Assembly (NCBI GenBank): GCA_947579605.1
Contig: OX388325.1
Span: forward strand, 6,381,572-6,445,571
Source of the DNA: Athripsodes cinereus
Taxonomy: Eukaryota > Arthropoda > Insecta > Trichoptera > Leptoceridae
Direction of reading: 5' to 3'
DNA: 64,000 bases
Shown here: piece by piece, positions 29,101-39,844 of the stretch
Position numbering within the stretch: position 1 is the first letter of the stretch
How the letters are laid out: the number at the start of each line of letters is the position of its first letter
The notes under the pieces: generated by a model
What the model was told of the DNA's origin: nothing
Databases searched by the model: none
The model's input: only the letters and a program-made list of their open reading frames with translations
Program-made: the position numbers and the translations under genes

Positions 29101-29845
29101 CGGAATGGAATTCATCCCAATTGGCATTCTTAATATTAAAACCTCGGGGAATCTGTTTAGGAGGGAGGTTGTTGGAAATTTTGCCCAGGTGTAACAAAAT
29201 TGGGAAATGATCGCTTGAAAACGTGTCCTCGATTACACTCCAGGTTAAAGACTGTGCCAGATCGGGGGTACATATTGAAATATCCACCGCACTTGGGCGT
29301 TGGCGTGGGGAGGATAGCCTAGTCGGTTGTCCATTATTTAATATGCATAGATTATGAAGATCCAAGTAATCCAAGATATTATTTCCTGATGAATCTGTGA
29401 ATGCGCATCCCCAAGAAGATGAATGCGCATTGCAATCACCCATAACAATGAATGACTTGTTAAACAGTGGTGTTATGCTATTCCAATATGATAGGTGAAA
29501 TGAAGCTTTTGGAGGAATATATGTTGAAATGAAGGTTACATCTGCTACATTCACTGCAACAATTTGCATTGAATGGGAGGGTGGTAAATGTATTTGAGAG
29601 AATTGTAAACTTGAATGGATAAAAATGGCAGCTCCTCCTTTGCCATCACATCTATCATCCCTAACAATCGAGTATCCAGGGACTGTATAGTGAGACATTG
29701 GTGGAAACCACGTTTCAGAAATGGCAGCAATTTTTATGTTATATAGATTCAGCATTTGGATAATTTCAATTCTCTTTGAAACAGCACTGCGGCTGTTCCA
29801 TTGTAGAATTGCAAAATCATTGTTTTGAAATTGATGAGGGTCCAT
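26114..29845 (-). CDS. I-clade LINE ORF2: endonuclease-RT-RNase H
   Basis: Pol protein of 1243 aa. Endonuclease (about 12-220): LQWNSRS (N17), SETW 43-46, GDCNAH 136-141, SDH 211-213. Reverse transcriptase (about 430-770): FLDINSAYD 571-579, GLPQGS 628-633, YADD 660-663. RNase H (about 955-1095): YTDGS 961-965, AEC 998-1000, FSDS 1021-1024, NERADQLA from about 1075. A C-terminal CCHC-like motif (CKCGNEQETIDHVLFECP) follows. It aligns co-linearly with the ORF2 at 7788-11570 but is clearly diverged. ATG at 29845, overlapping ORF1 by 29 nt in the +1 frame, the same arrangement as the other copy. No internal stop. Confidence 0.94.
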   Translation of the reverse strand: MDPHQFQNNDFAILQWNSRSAVSKRIEIIQMLNLYNIKIAAISETWFPPMSHYTVPGYSIVRDDRCDGKGGAAIFIHSSLQFSQIHLPPSHSMQIVAVNVADVTFISTYIPPKASFHLSYWNSITPLFNKSFIVMGDCNAHSSSWGCAFTDSSGNNILDYLDLHNLCILNNGQPTRLSSPRQRPSAVDISICTPDLAQSLTWSVIEDTFSSDHFPILLHLGKISNNLPPKQIPRGFNIKNANWDEFHSALNSCVSHLKNIKTDSDISQQADELRQMVVSAAEASIPKFHKSPGKPSNPPWWDSECSTVVQNRRNAIRTYKRDMTFDNFILAKQAQAVAKRTLKRKKRQGWQNFCTALSPDTPLPEVWKSIKRFRGTSATNETFHVLGDWIYEFANKLAPSYVPLASELPSGYNINTVDSSEISGPFSLNELKTALAMTKNSAPGEDLIPYSFIRRFPDPLLMHLLNIYNSILSSGMVPPQWKKQIIVPIRKPGKEPNISGSYRPIALSSCFLKIMERMIKLRLEWYCENKLCLPPWQFGFRKGKSCLDGLSVLTTDVQFAFANQSNIVAAFLDINSAYDGVVLTLLKSKLINMGIPPNISLLVFNILTERQILVETPKGKMERNIYKGLPQGSVLSPILFNIYTTELQNFLPSDCSILQYADDFVIYSKPEKSISIASSKLQISLNMLNLWLKENGMSLSPPKCQIMIFSRKHKIPDLSIYIDESRIPLNDTVKFLGVFFHGKLNWNTNIDHVIAKCEKGINVLRAISRVWWGSHPITMKLLYITLVRSHLDYACQIIDPLPDYLNTKLQRVQSKCLRLILGAMKSSPIEALQIECAEMPLRLRRDILTYKFVLKRINCTTHPIFINLRNLTKLFSRQNSSCPKFMPNIAVIFQLITFLNLSESEDMIPMFSIPIDAITYHPEIIDEININKTNTNCSNTMVQQMFSFEIMQRWPNSVFLYTDGSKYPQVGCGAAFHIPNKKIEAKFILPRDSSVYTAECVALERAIDALINLSIPKTTIFSDSLSLIKKLNNYGNSDPNDALFWNIKRLLYDANVRNLQITIVWIPSHVGIAGNERADQLAKEACLDGTLPSDLGNSLGNLVTKFKENIRQKWFDSWQSSSKCTHYKIIQSSIPASPWYAKGKFSKLEISLLCRLRIGHCSIASHLYKINVIDSPECKCGNEQETIDHVLFECPLLNREQFMEEINNTCKTLPVNATFILGLNDYYINKSVAKFLISNEKFI

Positions 29846-31328
29846 TTTCAGAGAGGAAAGTTTTTAAAGATGAAATTAAAAGAGCTGCGTTGGACGGTAA
29901 TATATTCTGTGATGATAAAACTTCTAATAACATGTTTATCATCACTCTGATAAAGTTATTATTGTCGGAGTGAAGGTTGTTTTGTATGCTATCTTCATAG
30001 CTTGAGAGATCCATTTGGGAAGTTGGTCGGGTATTGGATGATATGACACAACCATCAGGAGCTGAGGACCACGAGGAGCCGTTGGGAAGGAAAACGTGCT
30101 TGTTGTGTTCCGACTTATCATAACCCAGAGTTCTAGGAGAAGAGGGAACCCTATATTTGAAAATAGTCTTCCTTTGTGAATGATTATCACTTGTTGTAGC
30201 AGATGAGGTATTAGGGGAGGGAGTCGCGAAAGTATCAGGATCTGCGAAACTACTTGTAGACTTTGCGGTGACCTGGGCATATGAAGTTTTACCACTAAGT
30301 GGGTGAAGTTTTGACGCTTGAAAGAATGAGATGTTATCTGATGCCATCGAATATTTGATAGCTTTCTGTCTGGCCAGTTCTGGGCATGTTAGGCTAACTG
30401 CCTTGTGATCTCCCTTACAATTTAAGCATTTGTTGTAAGCAGAGGTACATTCTTCAACCGAATGATTTCCTCCACAGTTAATGCATTTAGGCGTAGATCT
30501 GCATACAGCTTTGGTATGTCCGAATTTACAGCAGCGGTAGCACTGAATGGTGGGGTAAAAGTATACCTCCACTGGGAATGAATTATAGAAGATAAATATA
30601 CGCTTAGGAAGCATCTGTCCCTCAAACGTAATCACTATTGAGTTTGACGGTTTCCAGGTAGGGGTGTCGGCTGTTCTATCTTTATAATTGAGGCGACGAA
30701 TTTTCATAACTTCACCGACATTTGGGTTGGACGTTCGGATTGATGAGATAATCTCATCGTCAGAAATATTAGGGGATATGCCTCTTATAATTCCCATACG
30801 GCTAACATTAAACGATGGAATAAAAGCTTTATATTTTGAATTCGAAAACAAGAAACAGTTTTTAATAAAGTTATTTGCTGACAAACTATTTGTGAATTCC
30901 ATAGATATCTTATATCTTCCTTCCCCTTTGATCGTACCATTTATTATATTAGGTAAATTTTTTGTATAGATGAAGCGTCCAAATTCCATCGGGTGTATGG
31001 GGGTGGAATCAGTATTTTGTACATAGACGATGAATGGACCACGTGTTTTTTCCGAATAGAAGTGTTGCCGAACGTAATGTATTGTGGAATTGGTTGGAGA
31101 AGACGAAGAGTTTTCTATGATCATCGAGGCAGAGGTAGAGGGAGTAGGAGCACAACTCGGATTATTCTGAGTGACGAGAGGTTGTGTCCCAGGATTGGAA
31201 GAGGGGGTTGATGTCTGATTTGTATCCGTATATTCAACATCAAATTTTTTGTCCGTTTTGGACTTCGCTATCTTGCGTTTTTTATCGGGCGGATCGGGTG
31301 GAATCGGAGGAACCGGAAGTGGTTCCAT
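29817..31328 (-). CDS. I-clade LINE ORF1: gag-like RNA-binding protein
   Basis: Protein of 503 aa with a Pro/Ser/Thr-rich N terminus (1-90), a gag/RRM-like folded region (about 97-258) and three zinc knuckles: CYRCCKFGHTKAVC (263-276), CINCGGNHSVEEC (282-294), CLNCKGDHKAVSLTC (301-315). A CPELARQKAIKYSMA block after the knuckles matches the ORF1 at 11551-12834. It is 76 aa longer, mainly through a longer low-complexity N terminus. Predicted role: chaperone for element RNA. ATG at 31328. The frame is intact. Confidence 0.92.
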   Translation of the reverse strand: MEPLPVPPIPPDPPDKKRKIAKSKTDKKFDVEYTDTNQTSTPSSNPGTQPLVTQNNPSCAPTPSTSASMIIENSSSSPTNSTIHYVRQHFYSEKTRGPFIVYVQNTDSTPIHPMEFGRFIYTKNLPNIINGTIKGEGRYKISMEFTNSLSANNFIKNCFLFSNSKYKAFIPSFNVSRMGIIRGISPNISDDEIISSIRTSNPNVGEVMKIRRLNYKDRTADTPTWKPSNSIVITFEGQMLPKRIFIFYNSFPVEVYFYPTIQCYRCCKFGHTKAVCRSTPKCINCGGNHSVEECTSAYNKCLNCKGDHKAVSLTCPELARQKAIKYSMASDNISFFQASKLHPLSGKTSYAQVTAKSTSSFADPDTFATPSPNTSSATTSDNHSQRKTIFKYRVPSSPRTLGYDKSEHNKHVFLPNGSSWSSAPDGCVISSNTRPTSQMDLSSYEDSIQNNLHSDNNNFIRVMINMLLEVLSSQNILPSNAALLISSLKTFLSENGPSSISKQ

Positions 31329-31419
31329 GATGAGAGAAAGAGAGGGATATGACTTATTAACACTAGTGTATATATACAGTTGTTATTATATCTAACTACT
31401 GGTGAAAAAATAAAAATAA

Positions 31420-33156
31420 AATAATAAAGAAAGAAAGGAAGGAGATCGTATTCCGGATACATTGGTATATAATGGAATGTGTAGTACTGATGATTCGAAA
31501 ACGGTAAATTTTTTTGAACAATTTTTTAAAAGTGTTTATGTGACGGATGATGAAACAACTCTTGGTCCTGATGTACCACTGTCGGAATCGGTTAATGTAA
31601 ATGACTGCGTAATAGAATATTCTTTGGTGAGAGATGGACTGGAGAAGCTTAGTATTAAAAAGCCTACAGGACCAGACGGAATACCAAATGTGTTTTTGAG
31701 ACAGTGCTCTTCATCTATATCGTATCCACTGTTTGTCTTATTTAGAGAATCCCTAAGTATGGGCTACTTTCCAGAACGGTGGAAAGAAAGCTATATTGTT
31801 CCCGTATTTAAGAAGGGAGACAAATCTAATGTCAAAAATTATAGGCCTATTAGTATTCTGTCAGCAATACCCAAATTTTTTGAATGTGTTGTTTTAAATT
31901 GCATCGCTCCTCAACTTGAAAAATTGATTGATCAAGCTCAGCATGGTTTTGTCAGAGGGAGGTCGACTTTAACAAATTTAATGATATATGAAGATCACCT
32001 CATGAAGGCCTTTGCTGAAAAGTCTCAGATAGACTCGGTATACACTGATTTCAGCAAGGCCTTTGACCGCGTCCCACATAATATTTTGCTGAGTAAGTTG
32101 AGGGGACTGGGTGTGGGAGGCAGTTTGCTTGGGTGGGTTTCCAGTTACTTGTGTGAGAGAAGACTTGTGGTTTGTAAGGATGGGGTGAGGGGCAATGGTT
32201 TCATCGCTACAAGTGGGGTCCCACAGGGCAGTCATTTGGGCCCACTTCTGTTCCTTCTCTTTATAAATGATATTGTTTCAGTGTTTGATGACGTTAACTA
32301 TCTTCTATTTGCGGACGATCTCAAAATTTATAAACAGGTTAACAATGAAGGTGATTGTCAGATTTTGCAGAGCAATTTGGATGGGTTGAGGTCTTGGTGT
32401 GAGCGTAATAGGCTTTTTTTGAATATTGATAAGTGTCAGGTCATAACATTTACTAAAAGAAAGAATCCGTTTATGTTTGAGTACAGGTTGGGAGATGATG
32501 TTTTGGAACGCGTTCATGCTATAAGGGACTTAGGAGTAGTCTTTGACCATCGTTTAACTTTTGTTCCACATATTGAGGATATTACTTGCAAGGGCATGAA
32601 AATGTTGGGATTCGTGTTGAGGGTGGCCAGAGAATTCGTCAGTATACCAGCGATCAAGGCTATGTTTGTGTCCTTAGTCAGAAGCTTGGTAGAATATAAC
32701 TCTCCTATATGGTCTCCTCACTACGCAGTCCACTCTAACAATATTGAAAGGATTCAGCATAAGTTTTTGAGGTATGTCAACTATATGATGCGCATTCCTA
32801 TTGAGGAGATTGATTACTCTTACTTGTTGTCCCTTTTAAATTTAAACACATTGTCTGATAGACGAATAATCTCTGATCTGATTGTGCTATTCAAGATTGT
32901 AAGAGGGGAATTAGATTGCCTTGACCTTAACAGTTTAATATCATATCATATTCCAACAAGAGCCACTCGTCAGGTTGTGACTTTTCATAGTGACGTAGTT
33001 GATACTAACTATTTATATAACTCGCCCCTTTATAGGATGCATAGGTTGGGGAATATGTATGGTCATTTGGCGGATGTTTTTGCGGATTCCTTATCCGAAT
33101 ACAAATGGAAATTAACAGAAAATTTTAAATCTGCGAGTTTGATGGATTGTGTTTAG
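31420..33156 (+). pseudogene. LINE ORF2 fragment: RT domain, no endonuclease
   Basis: The open frame runs from 31420 (first possible TTG/ATG codons 31462 and 31477) to the stop at 33156. From residue 1 at 31462: RT motifs YTDFSKAFDRVPH (194-206), GVPQGSHLGPLLF (252-264), FADD (283-286), then the thumb and a C-terminal domain. The APE endonuclease and ORF1 are missing because of 5' truncation, so it cannot move by itself. No RNase H, unlike the I-clade elements next door. Closest relative in the window is the ORF2 at 60953-63796, but it is a separate family. The RT frame itself is undamaged. Confidence 0.9.
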
Positions 33157-33329
33157 TTGCTGGGTTTTGATGTGTTGTTTTTGCGACGAGATTGTATCTA
33201 TTGGTGTATTCGGTTTGAGCGAGAGTGGAACAACCCGAAACTATGTATTGTATTGTTACCGACTTGGCCAGGCATTCCCTACATGAATAATTAATTGTAT
33301 TTTGATTTTTTATGATATATATTAGGAAG

Positions 33330-33399
33330 TTTATAATCATTATTATTTTTAAGAGATTTATAATCATTATTATTTTTAAGAGATTTATAATCATTATTT
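33330..33399. repeat. 27-bp tandem repeat, 2.6 copies
   Basis: Unit starts at 33330, 33357 and 33384 (TTTATAATCATTATTATTTT + TAAGAGA) within the LINE 3' UTR. Confidence 0.85.
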
Positions 33400-33820
33400 G
33401 AAATTATTTGCTAGTACTACATTACAGCTACATTGTTTTTATCACTTGACTGTTTTCTTTTGTTATATTATGTTTGTAAAGGCTGGTTCAGCCGTTTATT
33501 ATTATAAATAAATAAATAAATAAAGATTAGATCAATATTGAAAAAAATGACCCTTCAGTCTAACTAATTAATAAATGAAAAATAACAAAATTGTTGCAAA
33601 ATGAAATAAAAAGTCTTATCTGGATCCAGTGGTGAAAGCGGGTAACAACACACGACCACACAGTACGCTATCCGAACGAGACTCCTTATACAACAATGTG
33701 ATACAAATAAATGATATTGTGCAATGGGCGAGTTTAGAAGTTCAGAAGCGATATCTTCCAACTAACCCATAATAAAACTATTAAACCTGATCTAAAATGT
33801 ATTTATTTTTATTTTTGAAG

Positions 33821-34026
33821 GTTTTTGAGTGCTGTATAAAGCAGGTGTTCGAAAATAATAAAGAAGATTTACATCTTAAATTAAGCAATGAGATTTGGCA
33901 CTCATGCTTAATGTCTTTATTTTTGTTGGCACGGTAAAGATATCTTGCATATTTTTATATTCAACTGTTCTGTTGGCCACCCCACTGATGAAACTATGCC
34001 GTGATGATATAGTAGCGGTAATAGTA
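33821..34026 (+). mobile_element. Family A, diverged sense copy
   Basis: TTTTTGAGTGCTGTATAAAG, GTTGGCACGGTAAAGATATC, TGGCCACCCCACTGATGA, GCCGTGATGATATAGTAG. 5'-truncated. Confidence 0.7.
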
Positions 34027-34756
34027 ACCTTTTATTTATCTATTAGTTTATTTTGTAATATTTTGAACACTTCAGTTTTACAATATATGTATTTATGTAT
34101 GACAACAATATTACACAAGTCAAAATTACCAGTAAAATTTACCAAAATTTAATACAATATATGTATTACCACTTTCATACATATAGCGAGAATATCATAA
34201 TTATTATTCATCTCGTCTGATCCTTAATGGAGTAAACCTTTAGCCTAATCTCTATCCTTCAGAGGAACGCTGTAGGCGACCTTGCGACAGTCGGCCATTC
34301 TTGAGTTTGTATTGTACAATTGATTGAGCTTGACATTATACTTTCATCTCCAGAAACCATTGTCTGAAGAACATCCATATACGTTTCGTAGGATACATCT
34401 CTCAAATACATCAATGAGGGTTATCTAAGGGATAGAAATACTTCGAAGAAAAAACTAAACATACAATATAAGTACCTACAAAGACAATAATTATTGATAA
34501 AAATTCCAATGTGTTTAAGAAAGACTGCAGTAGGTATTAAATATAATTTCATACTCTTTTATTATTATAATTGTCTGCAGTAACAGTTAAATGTGCTTTC
34601 CCATGCTTTTTATTTAGTTATTTATTATGTTTTATTTCTTCCTCCTCCTCTTAACCATCAAGTAAGCTTTGACGGGACAATGAAAGTTATAATAATTATG
34701 TTAGAAATATTTTATGATGTTGGTATGCATTCCCTATGTTGCATGAATGCTTGTTT
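34027..34756. other. No gene seen
   Basis: Includes a less AT-rich patch at 34200-34440 without coding structure; nothing recognised. An apparent plus-strand ORF from 34593 crosses a MITE and a family A copy and is not credible. Confidence 0.5.
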
Positions 34757-34759
34757 CTG

Positions 34760-34938
34760 TAGGCCTAGTAAAAACACATTTAAGCGTTACATTTTCGTTC
34801 AAACGTTGACGACGTTGGGAAAACCTGTCAATTTACGTAGCTACTTGGGTATTTTAGCTACGAAAATTGATGCGTTCTCGCAACCTCGTCAACGTTTGAA
34901 CGAAAACGTAACGCTAAAATGTGTTTTGACTAGGCCTA
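34760..34938. mobile_element. Foldback MITE, copy 3
   Basis: 179-bp hairpin with GGCCTAGTAAAAACACATTT at the left and its mirror at the right. Flanks are CTG (34757-34759) and CAG (34939-34941), inverted as in copy 2. Confidence 0.87.
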
Positions 34939-35007
34939 CAGTTATTTTTTTAAACTACAGCTATCTTTATGAGATTAGTAAAGAAAAACTAATATTTTCT
35001 ATATTAC

Positions 35008-35235
35008 TTCTACCTCTATACTATCCCATCACGGCATATCCCACAAGTAGGATAGCTAGGAAATTAACTGCATATAAAAACATGCAAACTGATCTCTCTA
35101 TGTACCAGCAAAAATTAAGACATTCTAGGTGGGTGATAATCCTCATCACTGAATTTAAGATCTACATTTTTTTCTTTACTTTTCAAACACCTGCCTTTTA
35201 CATGACACTCGAAAACTTACAAAAAAGAATGGGAC
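35008..35235 (-). mobile_element. Family A copy
   Basis: CCCATCACGGCATATCCCAC, CATGCAAACTGATCTCTCTA, GGTGGGTGATAATCCTCATC, ACACCTGCCTTTTACATGAC. Minus orientation. Confidence 0.8.
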
Positions 35236-36260
35236 CTTTTGAAAAATAGGATCCTTAACTCTGTCTTGAACATATCCACACTCAATTGACACAGACAACA
35301 CATAATAAATAAAAAAAACTAATTATTCACCACTGCACGCATATCCAGAATTATTTATTTTTATATTATTTGTAAATCTTTTCACATGGGCGAATTTCTT
35401 AACGTACAGTAGATATTCCTTGAGCGAAGTCAAACTAAAAGCTAGTATTTACATTGTTATACAAAAGTACATAATATTATAATTATTGTTATGTTAGATA
35501 CCCTAGAAAAGATTACAGACGGCCTTAACAGTGCAAGAGTTGAATAAAGCAGCCAGCTTGATATCAGACTACTATAGATTGCTTTAATTGTCCAAGTTTT
35601 TATTCCTCGTTTTATCTATGTAATATGTATCATTTGTTATAGGGAATTAATGTAGATATATGCGTGTGATTATGTAATATGTTGCATTGTGTAAATAATG
35701 GTTTAATTGTTGCTGTTTGTATTATTAACATACGGTTATTAATACATTTTAAAAATACCGTTTTTTACTTTTATTTAATGTTTTTGTCAAACCCTGTAAC
35801 TTTACAAAATTCATGGCGCTTTAGTAACTGCCTGAACCCTAGAACTTCTCTACAATTTTAGAATAATTTGACACTTTAAAATGATCAAAACTTTTTCTTG
35901 AAAAGTTTTTAAAGAGTTCGCACATACCTGTTTTTGAATATGCAACGACGGTATATTTTGTGTACTCTCCGTGTATATCTGTGTATACTAAATAAACAAA
36001 ACTATTTTTATTGCATACTTTAGCAAAATCTCAACATGTTATAACAGTTAAATTATATGTAATGTGTATATTATTGTCTCTGAACCGTAGACGGAAGTAA
36101 GAGTAATTATAGTTACGAAGGTACTTAAACGAGCTTTAAGTCATTTACCTATATCGTTATTTTTATTAATTTCTAGCTTTAAACCCAGGTATACCTAAGA
36201 GAAACACACAAATTGAATATAAAGACATAGTTAATATCATTAATAATTGAAAAAAAAAAT
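35236..36260. other. No gene seen; about 1 kb AT-rich
   Basis: No coherent ORF, RNA gene or recognised repeat. Confidence 0.5.
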
Positions 36261-36264
36261 AGTA

Positions 36265-36475
36265 GGGGTGTGAGAAAAGGCGAACGTTCGAGAACTACGT
36301 GGCTTTACCGCATGTTGAGTAAGAGAATTGGTGTGCGTGTATTAGAAATTGCAGTTGTGTGGAGGAAGCTAAAGAAGTGTGTAAGGATACATCATAATTA
36401 TGTCGTTCCGTTATCTCTGTCCACCCCATTTGGGATATAGTGTGAGGGTATAGAATGATAGATGGATTGACATAT
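36265..36475 (+). pseudogene. RTE LINE 3' fragment, internally deleted
   Basis: GTGTGAGAAAAGGCGAACGT, GAGAACTACGTGGCTT, then a jump to TTGAGTAAGAGAATTGGTGT, ending CCACCCCATTTGGGATATAG with an ATAGA-type tail. A deletion of about 40 bp relative to 24140-24200 breaks the frame. Confidence 0.7.
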
Positions 36476-37166
36476 ATGCAGAATTGTGATATCTGCTTCT
36501 CTGTGTTATCCTTTTCCTCATGTCTGAGGATGGTGGAAGTAGTAGACAGATTGAGTTATGCTCCTCCACTTTCGTCCGTGTCTTAAACAATGCGAAAAGT
36601 TTCCAGAAATCTTAGGGTGACCTTTAATTGTGACGGTGAGAATATTGAAATGGATGAACGTAAACCATGAGTACCGAATAGGATCATTTAAGTCAACCTA
36701 GAGTCAATTCGTAAGCGTCGAGACGCTTTTCTCACTTCTTCGGATCAAATTTTGGATAATTGTACATTGATTAAACATGATTTCCCTATTACATGCCTGG
36801 TTTATTTACTTTAGGAGACGTCAAAAGCCGCTAATTGTTCAATTATCAAAAGCTGCTGTATGAGATAATTATAAACATACTTTTATACGTATTAATAAAC
36901 AGATTAAAATATTTATGCAGACTTTATTACAATTATTACACTATTAACCAGATGTTTATATAATTATTTCAAGTGTAGAATAAATGCGGCAAAGTTATAA
37001 TAATAACTAGTTGTAAGAGGTCGTTGTACATACAATATGCATTACAACACATTTATCTTCTTTGAGTGACTATCAGGTCTCGTCCAACGTTGACGATCGC
37101 GACGAAACAAAACAAGCATTTATTGCAGTTAACACATATAACACATAACTATAGGCTAACGCGTTC
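36476..37166. other. No gene seen
   Basis: A non-AT patch at 36500-36640 (CTCATGTCTGAGGATGGTGG) looks like old LINE UTR but has no partner in the window. Confidence 0.4.
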
Positions 37167-37313
37167 GTTGGTAGCCTGGAGGTAGAGTCTCGGTCTCGTG
37201 AACAAGGAGTCCATGGTTCGATACCAGGTGCCGGCAAACTCCCCTTTCACGACGCAAGCTTTTAGTAGCTTACTGTGTAAAGGTCTATAAGGTTGTATTT
37301 GGGCTTATAACAA
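37167..37313 (+). mobile_element. SINE-D copy
   Basis: Clear A box (GGTAGCCTGGAGGTAGAG) and B box (GGTTCGATACCAGG); tail TTGTATTTGGGCTTATAACA. Abuts the 3' tail of the LINE-F copy. Confidence 0.85.
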
Positions 37314-37735
37314 ATCATCATCATCATCATCGCCCTCAACGCTCCTCTCGGGAGCACAGGGCAGAAACCAGCATCCTCCATTCAGAGCGTCTCTGTGCCA
37401 ATTGCGTCAACTCTTCCCACGACATTCCTTGCGCTCTGATATCGTTGTCATAGGAACGGTGTATTGTGAAAGAGGGACGTCCGGGCCTACGGAACCCCTG
37501 CGGACAGAAGAACAGTGCTCTTTTTGGCCAACTATCATTAGGCATTCTCAAAACATGTCCCAGCCAGGACCATCGTCTTTCTTGTATTACGGAGATTACA
37601 GGTCTCTGCTGGGTGCGCCGGCGCACAGCATCATTTGTAACATGTTCATACCATTTGACATCCAAAATCCTCTTTGAGGATATCTCAAATATCTTTTTGA
37701 GGATATTGAAGAGAGACCCACCTTGCACTCGGATA
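37314..37735 (-). pseudogene. LINE-F 3' end, open C-terminal frame
   Basis: The minus-strand frame 37728-37336 encodes a LINE ORF2 C-terminal tail of 130 aa: VTNDAVRRRTQQRPVISVI, WSWLGHVLRMPNDSWPKRAL, a GRP motif, and WEELTQLAQRRSEWRMLVSA before the stop. This is the WxGHV..GRP..W tail found downstream of RT in some non-LTR clades. Clade uncertain; RT and endonuclease absent. 3' end CTCCCGAGAGGAGCGTTGAG plus (GAT)n on the minus strand. Related copies at 43381-43800, 21580 and 20850. Confidence 0.75.
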
Positions 37736-37994
37736 TTTCAGGAGTCGTAGACTACTATTTATCCGCACATTCAAATAAAAGATGTCCTCACGGGCATCTC
37801 TGGAGGGCCAGCCGGCTGAAATCGCCGTCGTAGGAATCTTTTATACTATCTCTTCAATGCCTCCTTTGAAAGCAAGTTAACTTATTGAATATAAAGTTAT
37901 AACAAAAATATGTAAAATAAAAAGACACAAAAGTAGGACAAGAGTAATACAAGTAATAAGACATAGATCAGATAAATTAAGTAAATGATATAAT

Positions 37995-38100
37995 TGAAAT
38001 GAAATGAAATTCTTTTATTTCCATTCTTACAATAGGTACATTTGACAATTTTCACAATATATTTTAAATTATTATGGACATCACATATCACTCTTTCTTC
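37995..38100 (-). mobile_element. LINE 3' tail, (ATTTC)n type
   Basis: Minus strand reads GTAAGAATGGAAATAAAAGA then ATTTCATTTCATTTC. Probable LINE 3' end; clade unknown. Confidence 0.4.
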
Positions 38101-38417
38101 TTATCTAACTCATCATGGGCTCCCTATAGGGATCTCAGATGAGCTTGCCAGATATGATATATTAATCTCGTATAATATATTAATGATCAGAATTGTGGAT
38201 ATTTAAATAAAAAGTTGGTGTTTTTACTATTAAATATTTATAATTAGAAAGAATCGTAAAGTTATATAATGCACATTACTACACATACGAACCAAATTAC
38301 TTATACAATATTGTTGAATAACAGAAGGTCGAGGTGAGGTGTCTAGAGACGTGTTTTTTGGCGTTCAGAGAGCGCGAGCCCTCGAGTCGCCAGTGTCTGA
38401 GTGGTGGGAAAATATTA

Positions 38418-38522
38418 AAATCCAGGACAATTAGAATAAGGTAATTTTTCATTTTGCCCTTGCCAGTAATCGAACTTGGAACTCACAAGCTACACCTTTT
38501 CTTCCGCTCCGCACCGGCCGTC
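38418..38522 (-). mobile_element. SINE-E head fragment
   Basis: Minus strand starts GACGGCCGGTGCGGAGC, with a GTTCGATTACTGGCAAGGGC B-box region and the CTGGATTTTA join, like 57598-57853. The 3' half is missing. Confidence 0.65.
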
Positions 38523-39689
38523 AAAATCAATATTGTTGTTTTGCCGGTACACCGAAAATTACTTACGTTATCAAATAATGGCTAATACTCGGTATTGAAA
38601 CAACCATATTGTTATATTAGTAAATACCTTCTTGTACCTTTGACTAGCTGATGCTAGGTATTCTTATTGTTATTGAATTATACCAGTATACTGGGACTCT
38701 AGTATTATCAGTGACGGGGCTAAACTGAAAGCCCAATTACAAGTCTCTGGACAAATTACTTCCACCTCTGGTTCAAAATTGGATATGTAATAATAATAAA
38801 AATAATAAACTTGGCAATTTATTTATCGCCTTTTTTTGGTATGAACCACCGAAAGGGCGCATTAAGAGTTTTTTTATAGTTATTACCCAATTTAAATATT
38901 TTTTTTCTTTTAATTTAAATAAAATATTGAGACAAAGCATAAATAACTGATTCAGTCTGCCTTGGTATGGGCTCATGCTTAGTTAGGTAGATTTTATGGC
39001 ATACAATTTTCTCTAAATACTAATAAAATTTTATGCATTTATAAATATATTTCATTTTCAAAACTTGAAAAAAATATACGGATTGTGATATTTTTTCATC
39101 CTTTCTCTATCGGCACTCTTTTAGAAATACAGTATATAAATTAAAAAAAAATCCTATTATTTTTAATTTTGCGTAGGAATAATATTATAAACCCAGATTT
39201 CAGTCTAATCCTGTATAAGATAGGTCCATGAGTCATGTATGATATTGTTAAGGCATGCATTTTTATTAAGCTTGTATGAAAAGCAAACAATTATAGGCAT
39301 GCGTTGCATTTTTGCATATTATGTAACAGGCGCCACTGAGTAGTGAATACCTAGGTAACTCAGTTAATAATACTCGGTACATAAGTAGATATAAGATACC
39401 GTTATTCATACTGCTGCATATTAATAATAATAATAACATAGTAACTGGGTACTTATCGGTACTTACACTTATGCTAAGTTCTCGGTATACCTACTAATAA
39501 TAATACCCACATTCATGATAATATAGTCTATCTATACCGATACCTATACCGTACTTGTATTTATAAAGTACGCTCGCTATTGTTTTTATTTGTACTTGAA
39601 CCTGACGTTGTTCAAGAAATTATCATTATTGAAATAGTAAATCGTAGTAGCTACATATTGAATTGTTGAATTAAAGGAAATCCACTCAC
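38523..39689. other. No gene seen; about 1.1 kb AT-rich
   Basis: Numerous A/T homopolymers and TAA microsatellite runs, with no coding structure. Confidence 0.5.
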
Positions 39690-39805
39690 GAATATCGCAG
39701 AAGTCTGGCGACTTCTATTTGTCTGATTTTATACTTAACAAATCGTGACCTTTAACTGCACTAGAGGGCAGGTCAGAATGGGCAGCTTGAAGAGCTTTCC
39801 GGCTA
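39690..39805 (-). repeat. Family C, diverged
   Basis: CGCAGAAGTCTGGCGACTTC, ATACTTAACAAATCGTG and GGGCAGCTTGAAGAG correspond to the minus-strand form of family C at 47290. Confidence 0.5.
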
Positions 39806-39844
39806 TAGAACCTTGTGTGTGAAATCTTTTGACTACGCTTCTTT

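Larger units (their letters stand above)
25724..31400 (-). mobile_element. Second I-clade LINE, ORFs intact
   Basis: Same plan as the 7.65-kb element but a different subfamily: ORF1 (29817-31328), ORF2 (26114-29845), about 390-bp 3' region, then an A/T-rich tail on the left ending GGTGGAATGCCGTTAATAAA plus A-runs. The 5' end is uncertain (about 31400-31440). There is no AGACGTG at the expected position and I could not find a matching TSD, so the 5' UTR is probably truncated. It abuts, head to head, a plus-strand CR1/Jockey-group LINE. Confidence 0.85.
31420..33525 (+). mobile_element. CR1/Jockey-group LINE, 5'-truncated
   Basis: Starts within ORF2 after a purine-rich junction (about 31405-31445). 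Includes RT, 3' UTR and a 3' end GGCTGGTTCAGCCGTTTATT followed by (AAAT)n. A short GGC..GCC hairpin before an (AAAT)n tail is shared with the element at 59945. No TSD identified. Confidence 0.85.

Noticed and set aside
25690..31460. TSD for the second I-clade LINE
   Set aside because: Compared the sequence left of 25724 (TTACCAAGTTATACAACAA) with 31340-31460 and found no convincing direct repeat.
34593..35249. 218-codon plus-strand ORF
   Set aside because: Runs through spacer, a foldback MITE and an antisense family A copy; no domain and no coherent origin.
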